Below are positions 15,563-24,085 of a DNA stretch of 47,930 bases, in pieces (positions within the stretch are counted from its first letter, which is position 1; each line of letters begins with the position of its first letter). A model generated the notes under the pieces. The model ran no database searches. It was not told the origin of the DNA and saw nothing but the letters and a program-made list of their open reading frames with translations. Position numbers and translations under genes: made by a program. Origin of the DNA: Rhodococcus sp. (in: high G+C Gram-positive bacteria). Lineage in GTDB: Bacteria > Actinomycetota > Actinomycetes > Mycobacteriales > Mycobacteriaceae. The stretch lies in NCBI GenBank assembly GCA_004211695.1, contig SEEV01000007.1, positions 1 through 47,930 on the forward strand. The letters run 5' to 3'.

Positions 15563-16288
15563 TCACCTCTCGAGGAGTTCGGCCAGGTCGTTCACCACCA
15601 CGTCGGCGCCGTGCTCGCGTAGCGCATCTGCCTGATCGCTCCGATTGACCCCGACGACGTAGCCGAATTCACCGGCCCGCCCTGCTTCCACCCCGGACAG
15701 CGCGTCTTCGAACACCGCTGCCTGATCGGGATGGACGTTGAGAGCGCGAGCGGCTGCGAGGAATGAATCGGGTGCGGGCTTTCCGCGCAGGTTCTGCTCT
15801 CTGATGACTATCCCGTCGATGCGGACGTGGACGTAGCGACTGAGGTCGGCGGCGTCGAGCACGGACTTTCCGTTCGCGGACGACGTGACGACGGCGATCT
15901 TCAGGCCGGCGTCGTATGCGGCGCTGATGTAGCGGACCGAACCGGGGTAGGGGCTGACGCCCTCCTCCTCGATGATCGCGAGTAGCAGCCGGTTCTTGCG
16001 GTTTCCGACTCCGTTCACGGTCTCGGCGCTGGGCGGATCGTCGGGTGTTCCCTCCGGCAGCGTGATGCCGCGGGACGTGAGGAAGGTCCGGACGCCGTCG
16101 GCGCGCGGGCGTCCGTCGACGTAGTCGTAGTAGTCCTCGTCGGTGAACTCCCGGAAGTTCGGGCCCTCGCGATGCTTCAGGAACTCGTCGAACGTGCGTT
16201 TCCACGCCTTCCGGTGAAGCACGGCCGTTCCGGTGAGTACGCCGTCGAGATCGAACAAACAGGCCGAGATCGCATCAGGCAGTCCCAT
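15563..16288 (-). CDS. HAD-superfamily beta-phosphoglucomutase-like protein
   Basis: A 241-residue HAD protein with the DxD signature in CLFDLDGVLT (Asp13 nucleophile, Asp15), a helical cap, VVTSSANGK (motif II), GKPAPDSFL (motif III) and VFEDALSGVEAGRAG (motif IV). The family converts beta-glucose 1-phosphate to glucose 6-phosphate, the step needed after the GH65 phosphorylase encoded 3 bp downstream. The ATG at 16288 starts MGLPDAISACLF. Longer in-frame forms reach into the divergent gene's control region. A phosphatase role is possible, as for many HAD proteins. Confidence 0.87.
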   Translation of the reverse strand: MGLPDAISACLFDLDGVLTGTAVLHRKAWKRTFDEFLKHREGPNFREFTDEDYYDYVDGRPRADGVRTFLTSRGITLPEGTPDDPPSAETVNGVGNRKNRLLLAIIEEEGVSPYPGSVRYISAAYDAGLKIAVVTSSANGKSVLDAADLSRYVHVRIDGIVIREQNLRGKPAPDSFLAAARALNVHPDQAAVFEDALSGVEAGRAGEFGYVVGVNRSDQADALREHGADVVVNDLAELLER

Positions 16289-16433
16289 CACGTCCCCGAC
16301 GGTACCGACGTTGACCGCGGTTTTGCTGAGGCGCGCGCAAATCCTGTACCCGATCGAACCGGGACCCGTCGTTGACTTCCGGTTGGGGGCGGTCGAATAC
16401 TGAGAGTTCCCACCGACTGTTGCGGGGTGCACC

Positions 16434-16970
16434 GTGGACATCGAGGAACCGGCTCCGTCGGCGCAGGTGAAGTCCCTTGCCGTTCGCTCGATGGAGATCA
16501 TGGCGACCGGAAGGCGCGCCGATTTCGACTCCGTCGTGCATCCGAGCGCGTTCAACCGGGAGAGCGAATCCGAGCCGCCGTCGACGCGAGGGCGGGGACC
16601 CGAGGCCTTCTATGCGTCCGCCCTGTGGCTGCGTTCCGCTTTCGCCGAACTGCGATTCGACGTCGATCACGTCGTCGTCGAGGGTGACCTCGCCGTCGTC
16701 CACACGATCATGCGGGGCAGGCAGGTGGGGCCGTTCGTCGTCTACGACGAGCGGGGAGCGGTCGCCCAGGTGTTCGCGCCCACGGGGAGGACGTTCGCCG
16801 TCAAGCAGTCGCATTGGTTGCGCGTCGAAGAGGGCCGGGTCATCGAGCACTGGGCCAACCGCGACGACCTCGGTCAGGCGGTACAGCTGGGCTGGGTGCC
16901 GCCCACGCCGCTGTCCCTGGTGCGCAATGCGTGGGCCAAGCGGGCGGTCCGTAAAAACGCGCTGCGCTGA
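16434..16970 (+). CDS. SnoaL-like polyketide-cyclase / ester-cyclase fold protein
   Basis: A 178-residue protein of the SnoaL/NTF2-like group: SMEIMATGRRADFDSVVHPSAF at the start (starts the cone fold), then FDVDHVVVEGDLAVVH, QSHWLRVEEGRVIEHW and NRDDLGQAVQLG. The final WANRDDLG is the common ester-cyclase signature. Members bind small hydrophobic ligands and some catalyse aldol cyclisation or hydrolysis. The substrate here is unknown. It starts at GTG 16434, 145 bp from the divergent HAD gene, and stands alone. Confidence 0.75.
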   Translation: MDIEEPAPSAQVKSLAVRSMEIMATGRRADFDSVVHPSAFNRESESEPPSTRGRGPEAFYASALWLRSAFAELRFDVDHVVVEGDLAVVHTIMRGRQVGPFVVYDERGAVAQVFAPTGRTFAVKQSHWLRVEEGRVIEHWANRDDLGQAVQLGWVPPTPLSLVRNAWAKRAVRKNALR

Positions 16971-17201
16971 TTCGCAGAGCGTGTCGGAAGGGAGACGGTT
17001 CCTCTCCATTTCGCCCGAAACGTACCAAATGAACCGTATGTTTCGTTCGATCGATAGATGCTCGAGAGTATTGCGGCGCCCCGCAAGCTGTACCGCCGCA
17101 GTTGACGGCCGATAGTCCGAAGACAATCGTTGTGGACATGAATGTCGGGTCGCCCGCCCGAACGACACTGACGGGCCCGACCCCAGCCCAGTGGAGGCTC
17201 C

Positions 17202-18335
17202 ATGGCACGCATCCTGTTCGTCACCTGGGACGGCGGCGGCAACGTGCCACCCGCTCTCGGCATCGCGGCGGAGGCACGCAACCGCGGTCACCAGGTCCGA
17301 TTCCTCGGACACGCCCAGCAACGCGGGCGGATCGAAAAACACGGTTTCCGGTTCACGCCCTACACCCATGCACGACCCTGGCAGTCGACGACCAGACATC
17401 CCGGTATCGCGGGCGTCTACCAATCGCTGGCTGTCTTCACCGACGCCGGGCCCGGAATCGATCTACTCGACTCCGTCGCGCGCGAGCCGACCGACGTGGT
17501 GGTGGTCGATTGCTTTCTGTATGGGGCCCTGCAGGCCGCCGACGACGCGCACCTGACGCGTGTGACGCTGGTGCACACCTACTACGAGTTCATGTATCGA
17601 GGCGTGACACGTGGTACGACGCCCGTGATGGCCCGTCTGAAAGGCCAGCGGCCACTGAGACTGTGGATGTCGTCGGACCTTGCGCTGGTGACGACCGAGA
17701 AGGACCTCGATCCGGCCTCCAGCCGAAACCTGCCCGCCTCCGTCCACTACACCGGGGTGGTGCAACATCCGATGCCGTCCACGTTGACACCCGTGTCCGA
17801 ACGCGATCCGCTGATCCTGGTCAGCCTCAGCAGCCTCAACTTCGGCGGACAACACCGGGCCCTGCAGAACATCCTCGAGGCTGTCGCCGGACTGCCCGCC
17901 CATACCGTTGTCACTACCGGACCGTCCGTCGACCCGGCGACCTTCACGGCGGGCCCGAACACCGAAGTGCACGGCTACGTTCCACACGACAAGATCCTGC
18001 CGACCGCCACGCTCGTGATCGGGCACGGCGGTCACGACACCACTATGCGCGCCCTTGCGCACGACCTGCCCCTGGTCATAATGCCGATTCACCCGGCGCT
18101 CGATCAGAAGATGATCGGCCGCAGTCTGGAGCAGCGCGGCGTCGCCCGGTGCCTCCGCAAGACGGCCGCGCCCGAGCGCATCCGGTCGGCGGTCGGCGAG
18201 ATGCTCGTAGCCGGACCGCACAGGGTGACCGCGGCAACTCTGGGAGCGCGGATCCGCGCCCATGACGGTGCCGTTCATGCCGCGGACCTCATCGATCGCC
18301 TGCCGATCGGGGAACGGCGCAGGGGAGTGCGATGA
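17202..18335 (+). CDS. GT1-type (UGT/MGT-like) glycosyltransferase
   Basis: A 377-residue GT-B glycosyltransferase. The N-domain begins ILFVTWDGGGNVPPALGIA, where N/P replace the usual GH.NP acceptor loop. The C-domain has LVSLSSLNFGG, GYVPHDKILPTATLVIGHGG and MPIHPALDQKMIG, the nucleotide-sugar binding motif of antibiotic and glycolipid glycosyltransferases. It would move a sugar from an NDP donor to a small lipid or natural product in the cytoplasm. The ATG at 17202 follows GTGGAGG by 4 bases. It meets the LysB-like gene tail-to-tail with 28 bp between. Acceptor unknown. Confidence 0.82.
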   Translation: MARILFVTWDGGGNVPPALGIAAEARNRGHQVRFLGHAQQRGRIEKHGFRFTPYTHARPWQSTTRHPGIAGVYQSLAVFTDAGPGIDLLDSVAREPTDVVVVDCFLYGALQAADDAHLTRVTLVHTYYEFMYRGVTRGTTPVMARLKGQRPLRLWMSSDLALVTTEKDLDPASSRNLPASVHYTGVVQHPMPSTLTPVSERDPLILVSLSSLNFGGQHRALQNILEAVAGLPAHTVVTTGPSVDPATFTAGPNTEVHGYVPHDKILPTATLVIGHGGHDTTMRALAHDLPLVIMPIHPALDQKMIGRSLEQRGVARCLRKTAAPERIRSAVGEMLVAGPHRVTAATLGARIRAHDGAVHAADLIDRLPIGERRRGVR

Positions 18336-18363
18336 CGCGGTACCGAGCACGCGTCCCCGGGCA

Positions 18364-19110
18364 TCAATCCGCAAGGCCGCCGACGCGATCCGCGAGCAGC
18401 GCGCAGTAGGTCCGGTCGGTGCCCGGGGCGAGCCGCGCCCAGTAGCTCGTGTGGTCGCCCCGGAACAGGTAACCGTTGACGTCGTCGATGGCCTCGGAGT
18501 ACTGCTGCCAGACCGTCCACGGTCGCCACCAGTTCAGGATCACCGCCTGCCATCGGCGGGTGCGGAGCCGATCGAGGAGGTCCACCACCCACGCTGCCGG
18601 GTCGGCGAGCGAGAAGGCGGCCGATTGGTCTGCAAACGTGCGGAGCGGCGAGTTGCCCGGGCAGCAGCAGATGGCGTCCAACGGGTCGGCGATCTGCCAC
18701 ACGGGCATCCCCGTGATCGGGCGTTGCCCCGCGATGCCCCAACCGGGCAGGTCCGGGGACGCCGGCCGCAGGGGGTCGGCGATCAGTCCGGCCCCGCGCA
18801 CGTCCAGGGTGGGGTGCTGCCCCCGTCCCACCTCCGCCGCCACATTGCCGGCGAGTGCGGATCCACCCGAGTAGCCGAGCAGAACAATGGGATTCGGATC
18901 CTCCTCGATCATCCGTAACAGGAGCACGCGTCCTTCGGACAGCGCCTTGTCGAACGCCGAACCACCCGGATCGGGCACCGGGCCGTAGCTCGCCTCCCAC
19001 GGCACCTGCTTGACGACGAACCGAGCAGGGTCGAGGAGTTGCGTCGTGTTGGTGAGCATGTTGACGTCGAGATCCTCGCCGATACCTCGGCAGCACAGAA
19101 CGGTGATCAT
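18364..19110 (-). CDS. Alpha/beta hydrolase, LysB/cutinase-like
   Basis: A 248-residue serine hydrolase. It opens ITVLCCRGIGEDLDVNML, then has PWEASYGPVP and the nucleophile elbow LLGYSGGSALA. ADPLRP..PG and the C-terminal GDHTSYW offer the likely Asp/His partners. The order (early R-G, SYGPVP, GYS.GA, final H..Y) resembles phage LysB mycolyl-arabinogalactan esterases and actinobacterial cutinase-like enzymes. No signal peptide is visible, unlike cutinases, so a phage-derived or intracellular role is likely. ATG 19110 has GGGAGG upstream. The longer frame to 19158 adds only control-region sequence. It is divergent from the BRCT-like gene across a 12-bp inverted repeat. Confidence 0.7.
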   Translation of the reverse strand: MITVLCCRGIGEDLDVNMLTNTTQLLDPARFVVKQVPWEASYGPVPDPGGSAFDKALSEGRVLLLRMIEEDPNPIVLLGYSGGSALAGNVAAEVGRGQHPTLDVRGAGLIADPLRPASPDLPGWGIAGQRPITGMPVWQIADPLDAICCCPGNSPLRTFADQSAAFSLADPAAWVVDLLDRLRTRRWQAVILNWWRPWTVWQQYSEAIDDVNGYLFRGDHTSYWARLAPGTDRTYCALLADRVGGLAD

Positions 19111-19171
19111 CCAACCTCCCGCGTGAGTGGCGATGCGTGCCCGAGCACACTTTCCCACTCACGTGCGGGGG

Positions 19172-19227
19172 TGTCCCCTGATCGGGGGAGTCGAGATTCA
19201 TCCGATGCACCGCCTGATCAGGGGACA
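19172..19227. promoter_or_regulatory. 12-bp perfect inverted repeat between divergent genes
   Basis: TGTCCCCTGATC (19172-19183) pairs exactly with GATCAGGGGACA (19216-19227), separated by 32 bases. It lies between the start codons of the LysB-like (19110) and BRCT-like (19300) genes, so it could be a shared operator or a looped site. Confidence 0.45.
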
Positions 19228-19299
19228 GACCTGGTCACCGGATCACGACAGAGTTGTCCTGTACCGGGAGCAGCCGATCACATGGACAGGAACTTTCGC

Positions 19300-19671
19300 A
19301 TGTCACCCATCTCCAGCATCGAGGTCGCCCGAGCCCGCCGGTCTCGTCGCGTGTTGTTCGTCGGCAATCCGACCCGCTACAACGACGTGTCGCAGTGGGC
19401 GATGGTCAGACAATGGGTGGCGCTCCACGGACTGGAGCCGATCCGCGAACTCGACGGAGACGTGCTCTGCGTGATCGTCACCGAGGACATTCTGGACGGA
19501 CGGTGTTCTGCGAAGGAAACGGCCGCCGTCGAGCACGCCCGTGCGCTGGGCGTGCCGTGCATCAGTGTCCACGACACCACGCTGATCTGGCAGGCCACCG
19601 CCCGAGTGCGGGCGAAGATCGGACGGTCGCCGGTAGGTGCGTCGGCGAAGCCACATCGCGACGGGGCGTGA
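19300..19671 (+). CDS. BRCT-like domain protein
   Basis: A 123-residue protein made mainly of one BRCT-like fold: RRVLFVGNPTRYNDVSQWAM, then LHGLEPIRELDGDVLCVIV and the closing AVEHARALGVPCISV. The last motif is the usual end of the BRCT domain in DNA ligase A and DnaQ-type exonucleases. BRCT domains bind DNA ends or phosphopeptides. No catalytic domain is attached. The ATG at 19300 follows ACAGGA by 8 bases. An in-frame ATG at 19282 is possible. It is divergent to the LysB-like gene. Role unknown. Confidence 0.65.
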   Translation: MSPISSIEVARARRSRRVLFVGNPTRYNDVSQWAMVRQWVALHGLEPIRELDGDVLCVIVTEDILDGRCSAKETAAVEHARALGVPCISVHDTTLIWQATARVRAKIGRSPVGASAKPHRDGA

Positions 19672-20196
19672 GCTGGGCGATCCGCGGCCGGACCGGTCGA
19701 ATTCTCGAGGTGCTCACGGAATTTCGGTGATCGCTCCCGTTAACTGTCCCCGATTCGGTGTCGGGATCGAATACGTCGCGTAATCCTGAACTCCAGGTAT
19801 GAATTTCGGCTGCTGCAAAACCGTGAGTGGTCCCAGGCGTCTTGATACGGACTTGGTCGGGTGAAAATCGTTCTGTCCGAACACCTGTGGTTAGTTTGCC
19901 GAAAATGATTGCCTCCGAACCAATTGCACGAGCGGATAACCGCTGCTCAGTGCACCTTTAGTGCATACCGCACGGTCTCATGTCACCGGTGATGATGAGA
20001 CAGGACGGAATCGCGCTGATAGCGTCCTCACTCGTTGTGAATGTTCGATGTCGCTAGTACATGGCGGTGTTCGGGGCGCTTCTGGTTTTGCTCGTTGGTG
20101 ACGACGCACTGTCCGCGTCCCGAAATCCGCTGTCGTGAAACGACCGGCTCGACCGTCACACTCTGCCGGCGATCGGTTCGACAGTGGAGGGGATGC
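19672..20196 (+). promoter_or_regulatory. Long gene-free leader of the exopolysaccharide operon
   Basis: About 525 bases lacking a credible gene, more AT-rich than its flanks. They hold an imperfect 27-base palindrome at 19975-20001 (GTCTCAT and ATGAGAC as outer arms, TCACC/GGTGA inside). A doubled AGTGCA occurs near 19949-19965. They end with GGAGG just before the ATG at 20197. An open frame from 20041 has Cys/Trp-rich, non-coding-like content. A long untranslated leader or distant operators are likely. Confidence 0.4.
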
Positions 20197-21711
20197 ATGG
20201 CGACGTTCAACTCGACTGTGGACACAGCTTCCGCTACTCATCGTGTTGCGGCAGTTCCGACGCAACGGGGGGTCGCGCGCCGAGACTGGTTGGCCGTGTA
20301 CATCAGGCGAATTCTGCTCACCGACACACTCGTCGTGGTGGTCGCCGTGGCACTCGCGCAGTGGGTGCGCTTCGGAGGTGCCGGCACCCTCGTCGATTCG
20401 CGCACTCTGAGCAACGTGAGCTATGGCCTCATCTCGGTCGCTCTGGTGAGTTCCTGGCTCGGCATACTCGCCGTCTTCCACGTGCGTTCCCCGCGAGTGG
20501 TGGGAAGTGGCCCCGAGGAGTATCGACGCATTGCGACTGCGACGTTGCGGCTGTTCGGGCTCATCGCGATCGCAGCGTTGCTGTTGCAGTTGGAATTGGC
20601 GCGGTTGTACCTGGCGATCGCATTCCCCACCGGCTTGCTCGGTCTCCTGCTCACCCGGTGGATGTGGCGTCGCGTCCTCGCCCGCAAGCGCGTCCGCGGA
20701 CTGTGCCAGACGTCCGTCCTCGTTGTCGGAGCCGAACACTCGGTGCGGAGTCTCGCGATGACGTTCGACCGTGGAACAGCGGACGGGTACAACGTGGTCG
20801 GGGTGTGCATCCCGGCGCACTTCCGGTCATCCGACGACACGATCACCGTCGACGGGCGGTCGATTCCCGTACTCGGCGACGAACACGACGTCGTCGATGC
20901 CATCGAGCGATCCGGAGCCGACACCGTCGCGGTCACCGCGACCGAGCACCTCGGCCATCGCGGGCTTCGTGAAATGGTCTGGGACCTCGAGCAGCTGGAC
21001 GTCGACATGGTGGTGGCTCCCGGAATGATGGACATCTCGGGGCCTCGCCTGGAGATGCGCCCCGTCGCGGGTCTGCCCCTGATCCACGTGGAGAAGCCGC
21101 GCTATCACGGAGCCAAGCGCTTCGGGAAGACCTCGTTCGATCTGATCTTTGCGATTCTCGCGTTGGTACTGGTCAGTCCGGTGATGGTGATCGCCGCCGT
21201 GGCAGTCAAGCTGACCAGTCGAGGGCCCGTGTTCTACAAATCGGAACGAATGGGCATGGATGGCACACCGTTCCCGATGCTGAAGTTCCGGTCGATGGTG
21301 GACGAGGCCGACAAACACACTTCCACGCTGAGTGGGTGCAACGACGGCGCCGGAGTGCTGTTCAAACTGCGAGAGGATCCGCGTGTCACCCGTGTCGGCC
21401 GCTTCATGCGCAAGTTCAGCATCGACGAGTTGCCGCAGTTCATCAACGTGCTGCGACGCGAAATGAGTGTGGTGGGGCCGCGACCTCCCCTCCGCGTCGA
21501 GGTCGAGTCCTACGAGAGCGAGGTACATCGCCGGCTTCTGGTGAAGCCCGGCGTCACCGGCCTGTGGCAGGTGAGCGGCCGCTCGGACCTGTCGTGGGAA
21601 GACTCCGTGCGTCTCGACCTGTCCTACGTCGAGAACTGGTCGATGGTCGGCGACATGCTCATCATCGCCAAGACCCTGAAGGCTGTGGTGGCGGGTGACG
21701 GTGCGTATTGA
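20197..21711 (+). CDS. Undecaprenyl-phosphate sugar-1-phosphate transferase (initiating enzyme)
   Basis: A 504-residue polyprenyl glycosylphosphotransferase of the WbaP/WcaJ type. Four N-terminal membrane spans lead into a CoA-binding-like domain (SVLVVGAEHSVRSL, IPVLGDEHDVVDAI), then a fifth span (DLIFAILALVLVSPVMVIAA) and the catalytic domain with MLKFRSMV, DELPQFINVL, VGPRPPLRVEVESY and KPGVTGLWQVSGRS. It moves a hexose-1-phosphate from a UDP-sugar to undecaprenyl phosphate, starting each repeat unit at the inner membrane face. The ATG at 20197 has GGAGG upstream. It heads the plus-strand exopolysaccharide genes, behind a long leader. Confidence 0.93.
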   Translation: MATFNSTVDTASATHRVAAVPTQRGVARRDWLAVYIRRILLTDTLVVVVAVALAQWVRFGGAGTLVDSRTLSNVSYGLISVALVSSWLGILAVFHVRSPRVVGSGPEEYRRIATATLRLFGLIAIAALLLQLELARLYLAIAFPTGLLGLLLTRWMWRRVLARKRVRGLCQTSVLVVGAEHSVRSLAMTFDRGTADGYNVVGVCIPAHFRSSDDTITVDGRSIPVLGDEHDVVDAIERSGADTVAVTATEHLGHRGLREMVWDLEQLDVDMVVAPGMMDISGPRLEMRPVAGLPLIHVEKPRYHGAKRFGKTSFDLIFAILALVLVSPVMVIAAVAVKLTSRGPVFYKSERMGMDGTPFPMLKFRSMVDEADKHTSTLSGCNDGAGVLFKLREDPRVTRVGRFMRKFSIDELPQFINVLRREMSVVGPRPPLRVEVESYESEVHRRLLVKPGVTGLWQVSGRSDLSWEDSVRLDLSYVENWSMVGDMLIIAKTLKAVVAGDGAY

Positions 21712-21793
21712 TTCCCAACGACGTCAGTGATGCGGTGCCCTGCTCGAGGTGTGTGTCGCGGCAGATCGACACGGGAAAGCTGGTGGTTTGGTA

Positions 21794-22882
21794 ATGCGAA
21801 TCCTGGTCGATGCCTATTGGTGGGTCGACGGCCCGTATTCGAACCGGCTCGTGTTGCGTGAGATCGTCCTGAGATGGCGCTCGGCATTCCCGGACGACGA
21901 ACTTGTCCTTGCGATCCCGTCCAAGTGGAGTGATTCCGATGCGGAGCTGCCCGCGGGGGTCGAGCGTATTCCGACGCGGATGAGACGGCATCCAGCCATC
22001 AACGCGATCGAGCTGCCCCGCTACCTCAAGTCAGGGCGAGATTTCGACGCCGTGTTTCTGCAGAATTTCGGTGCGCCGGCCTCGAACGCCGCGGTTCTCG
22101 TTCACGACGTTCTCTTCCAGAGCAACCCCGAGTGGTTTACGACGATCGAGCGACTCTACCTCTCGGCAATTCCGTACTTGGCAAAACGCACCGGCCTCGT
22201 CATGACCACGACCCAGAATGAGGCAGAGCGCGTAATCGCCTACAACTCCCTCACGTCGGAAGTGCCCGTGACTCGTCTGGGACTGTCGACGACGCTGCTG
22301 AACGCTCGTGCACGGAAGCCTGGGCTCGCATTGGAGTCCCGCGAGTTCCTGCTGACCGTAGGCCGACTGAATATACGCAAGAATCTCGAGAACACCATCG
22401 CCGCCGCGATCGAATCGGGTGCGATTTCAGAGAGCTTTCCCCTCGTGGTCGTTGGTCAAAAATCCGGCCGATTCTCGGAGTCCAGCGCAGTCAGGTCGGG
22501 GGTTGATACGGGCGCTGTCATCTTCGTCGAGTTCGCGACAGATGACGAGTTGCGGTGGCTCTATGAGAACTGCGCGCTCTTCTGTTTCCTTTCCCTCGGT
22601 GAGGGGTATGGCCTGCCTCCGGTAGAGGCGGCGTACTTCGGTGCCCGCGTCCTCGTGAGCGACATACCGGTCTTCCGGGAAAATCTTGGCGGGCGTGCAG
22701 AGTATGTCGATCCGAACGACGTCTCGGCCATCTCGAACGCGATCTCCGATCTGTTGGTCCGAAACACCCGCGAACGGTGCGATACCGCGGTAGTGCAGCC
22801 GGACTACCGAGTAGCAGCGGACTGGGACTTCACCGTGGAAACCATCAGAACTGCTATCGCGGAACTAGCCGCCAGCACGTAG
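21794..22882 (+). CDS. GT4-family glycosyltransferase
   Basis: A 362-residue GT-B enzyme of family 4. It starts MRILVDAYWWVDGPYSNR. The donor domain contains LLTVGRLNIRKNLENTIAA, ENCALFCFLSLGEGYGLPP and the EA of VEAAYFGARVLVSD, the E-x7-E nucleotide-sugar motif. It should add one sugar of the lipid-linked repeat unit in the cytoplasm. It follows the initiating transferase by about 80 bp and precedes a DUF1972 transferase by 54 bp, all on one strand. Donor and linkage cannot be read. Confidence 0.88.
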   Translation: MRILVDAYWWVDGPYSNRLVLREIVLRWRSAFPDDELVLAIPSKWSDSDAELPAGVERIPTRMRRHPAINAIELPRYLKSGRDFDAVFLQNFGAPASNAAVLVHDVLFQSNPEWFTTIERLYLSAIPYLAKRTGLVMTTTQNEAERVIAYNSLTSEVPVTRLGLSTTLLNARARKPGLALESREFLLTVGRLNIRKNLENTIAAAIESGAISESFPLVVVGQKSGRFSESSAVRSGVDTGAVIFVEFATDDELRWLYENCALFCFLSLGEGYGLPPVEAAYFGARVLVSDIPVFRENLGGRAEYVDPNDVSAISNAISDLLVRNTRERCDTAVVQPDYRVAADWDFTVETIRTAIAELAAST

Positions 22883-22936
22883 CCACAACCACTTGTTCGT
22901 CAACAGTGTGGTTTCGACAGGAAGAGCAGGAATTCA

Positions 22937-24043
22937 ATGACGTCAGTGGGTCGTTCGGTTGCAATCATCGGTACGAGGGGCTATCCGAGTTACTATGGTG
23001 GCTTCGAGACCCTGATTCGGCATCTCGCCCCGTGCCTGGTGGAGAAGGGGTGGGATGTCACCGTCTACTCACGTCCGGGTGCGACGGTCCCCACCGACCC
23101 GGCCCGCGACCGGAGGGTCGTTGTCCGCAACACCATTGGGCTCGAGTCGCGTTCTCTCAGCACGCTGTCCTACGGGCTGACATCTTGCCTCGATGCGGCG
23201 GTGAAGAAGCCCGACGTTGCCCTTGTCCTGAACGTGGCGAACGGGTTCTGGCTGCCGGCGCTGAAGGCACGTGGAATTCCCACTGTCGTCAACGTGGACG
23301 GGATCGAATGGGAGCGCGCAAAGTGGGGTAACGGGGCGAAGAAGGTCTTTCGCACAGGCGCATCCCTGACGGCGCGTTACGCGACGCGCTTGGTAGTCGA
23401 TTCGCTCGAAATCAAGCGTCGGTGGGAAAACGACTTCCATCGTGAGGGTGATTTCATACCGTACGGAGGCGACTTCGTGCCTCCGCTTCCCCCCGTGGAG
23501 GGACTCACTCCGAAGAAGTACGTACTGATGGTGGCACGGTTCGTGCCGGAGAACACTGTGGTCGAGTTCTTCGAGGCCGCGGAAGTGCTGAGTCGCGACC
23601 GCGACGTCGTCATCGTCGGATCATCGGGGTACGGCGGTGAGTTGGACGAGCAGGTGCGCGCCCTGGCCCAGCGAAATGAACGGGTCACGTGGATGGGTCA
23701 CGTCAGTGACGACCGAAAACTGTTCTCACTGTGGCAGAATGCCGGCGCCTACTTTCACGGTCACAGTGTGGGTGGAACAAATCCGGCGTTGGTTCAGGCT
23801 ATGGCGTGCCAAGCACCCATCGTCGCCCGGGACACCGTGTACAACCGAGAGGTACTCGGTGACGCAGGAAGATTTGTCGCAGCGGAATCCTCGGAGATCG
23901 TCACCACGGTGAAGGACGTCATCGCCGATTCGGCAGGCCAGCAGGTAATGAGAGATCGGGCGCTCCAACGGGCGTACGACTACTACACCTGGGAAGATGT
24001 CTGCCAACGTTACGAAGAGTCGCTCCTGGCGGCGATCGGCTGA
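22937..24043 (+). CDS. DUF1972/GT4 glycosyltransferase (rhamnosyltransferase-like)
   Basis: A 368-residue enzyme. The N-terminal DUF1972 domain has the hallmark IIGTRGYPSYYGGFETLIRH. The donor part has LMVARFVPENTVVEFFEA, WMGHVSDDRKLFSLW and HSVGGTNPALVQAMAC. Proteins of this type (WchF-like) often add rhamnose to the first sugar of a polyprenyl-linked unit. That is family knowledge, and the sugar here is inferred. ATG 22937 follows GGAAGAGCAGG. It sits mid-operon between the GT4 and wzy genes. Confidence 0.88.
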   Translation: MTSVGRSVAIIGTRGYPSYYGGFETLIRHLAPCLVEKGWDVTVYSRPGATVPTDPARDRRVVVRNTIGLESRSLSTLSYGLTSCLDAAVKKPDVALVLNVANGFWLPALKARGIPTVVNVDGIEWERAKWGNGAKKVFRTGASLTARYATRLVVDSLEIKRRWENDFHREGDFIPYGGDFVPPLPPVEGLTPKKYVLMVARFVPENTVVEFFEAAEVLSRDRDVVIVGSSGYGGELDEQVRALAQRNERVTWMGHVSDDRKLFSLWQNAGAYFHGHSVGGTNPALVQAMACQAPIVARDTVYNREVLGDAGRFVAAESSEIVTTVKDVIADSAGQQVMRDRALQRAYDYYTWEDVCQRYEESLLAAIG

Positions 24044-24085
24044 TCTTCTCCGAGTTGTTCGACAAATCTCCAAGGACCTAGATTG

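Noticed and set aside
20041-20196. Extended start for the initiating transferase at ATG 20041.
   Set aside because: The extra residues are Cys/Trp/Arg-rich with no family match, and GGAGG directly precedes ATG 20197.
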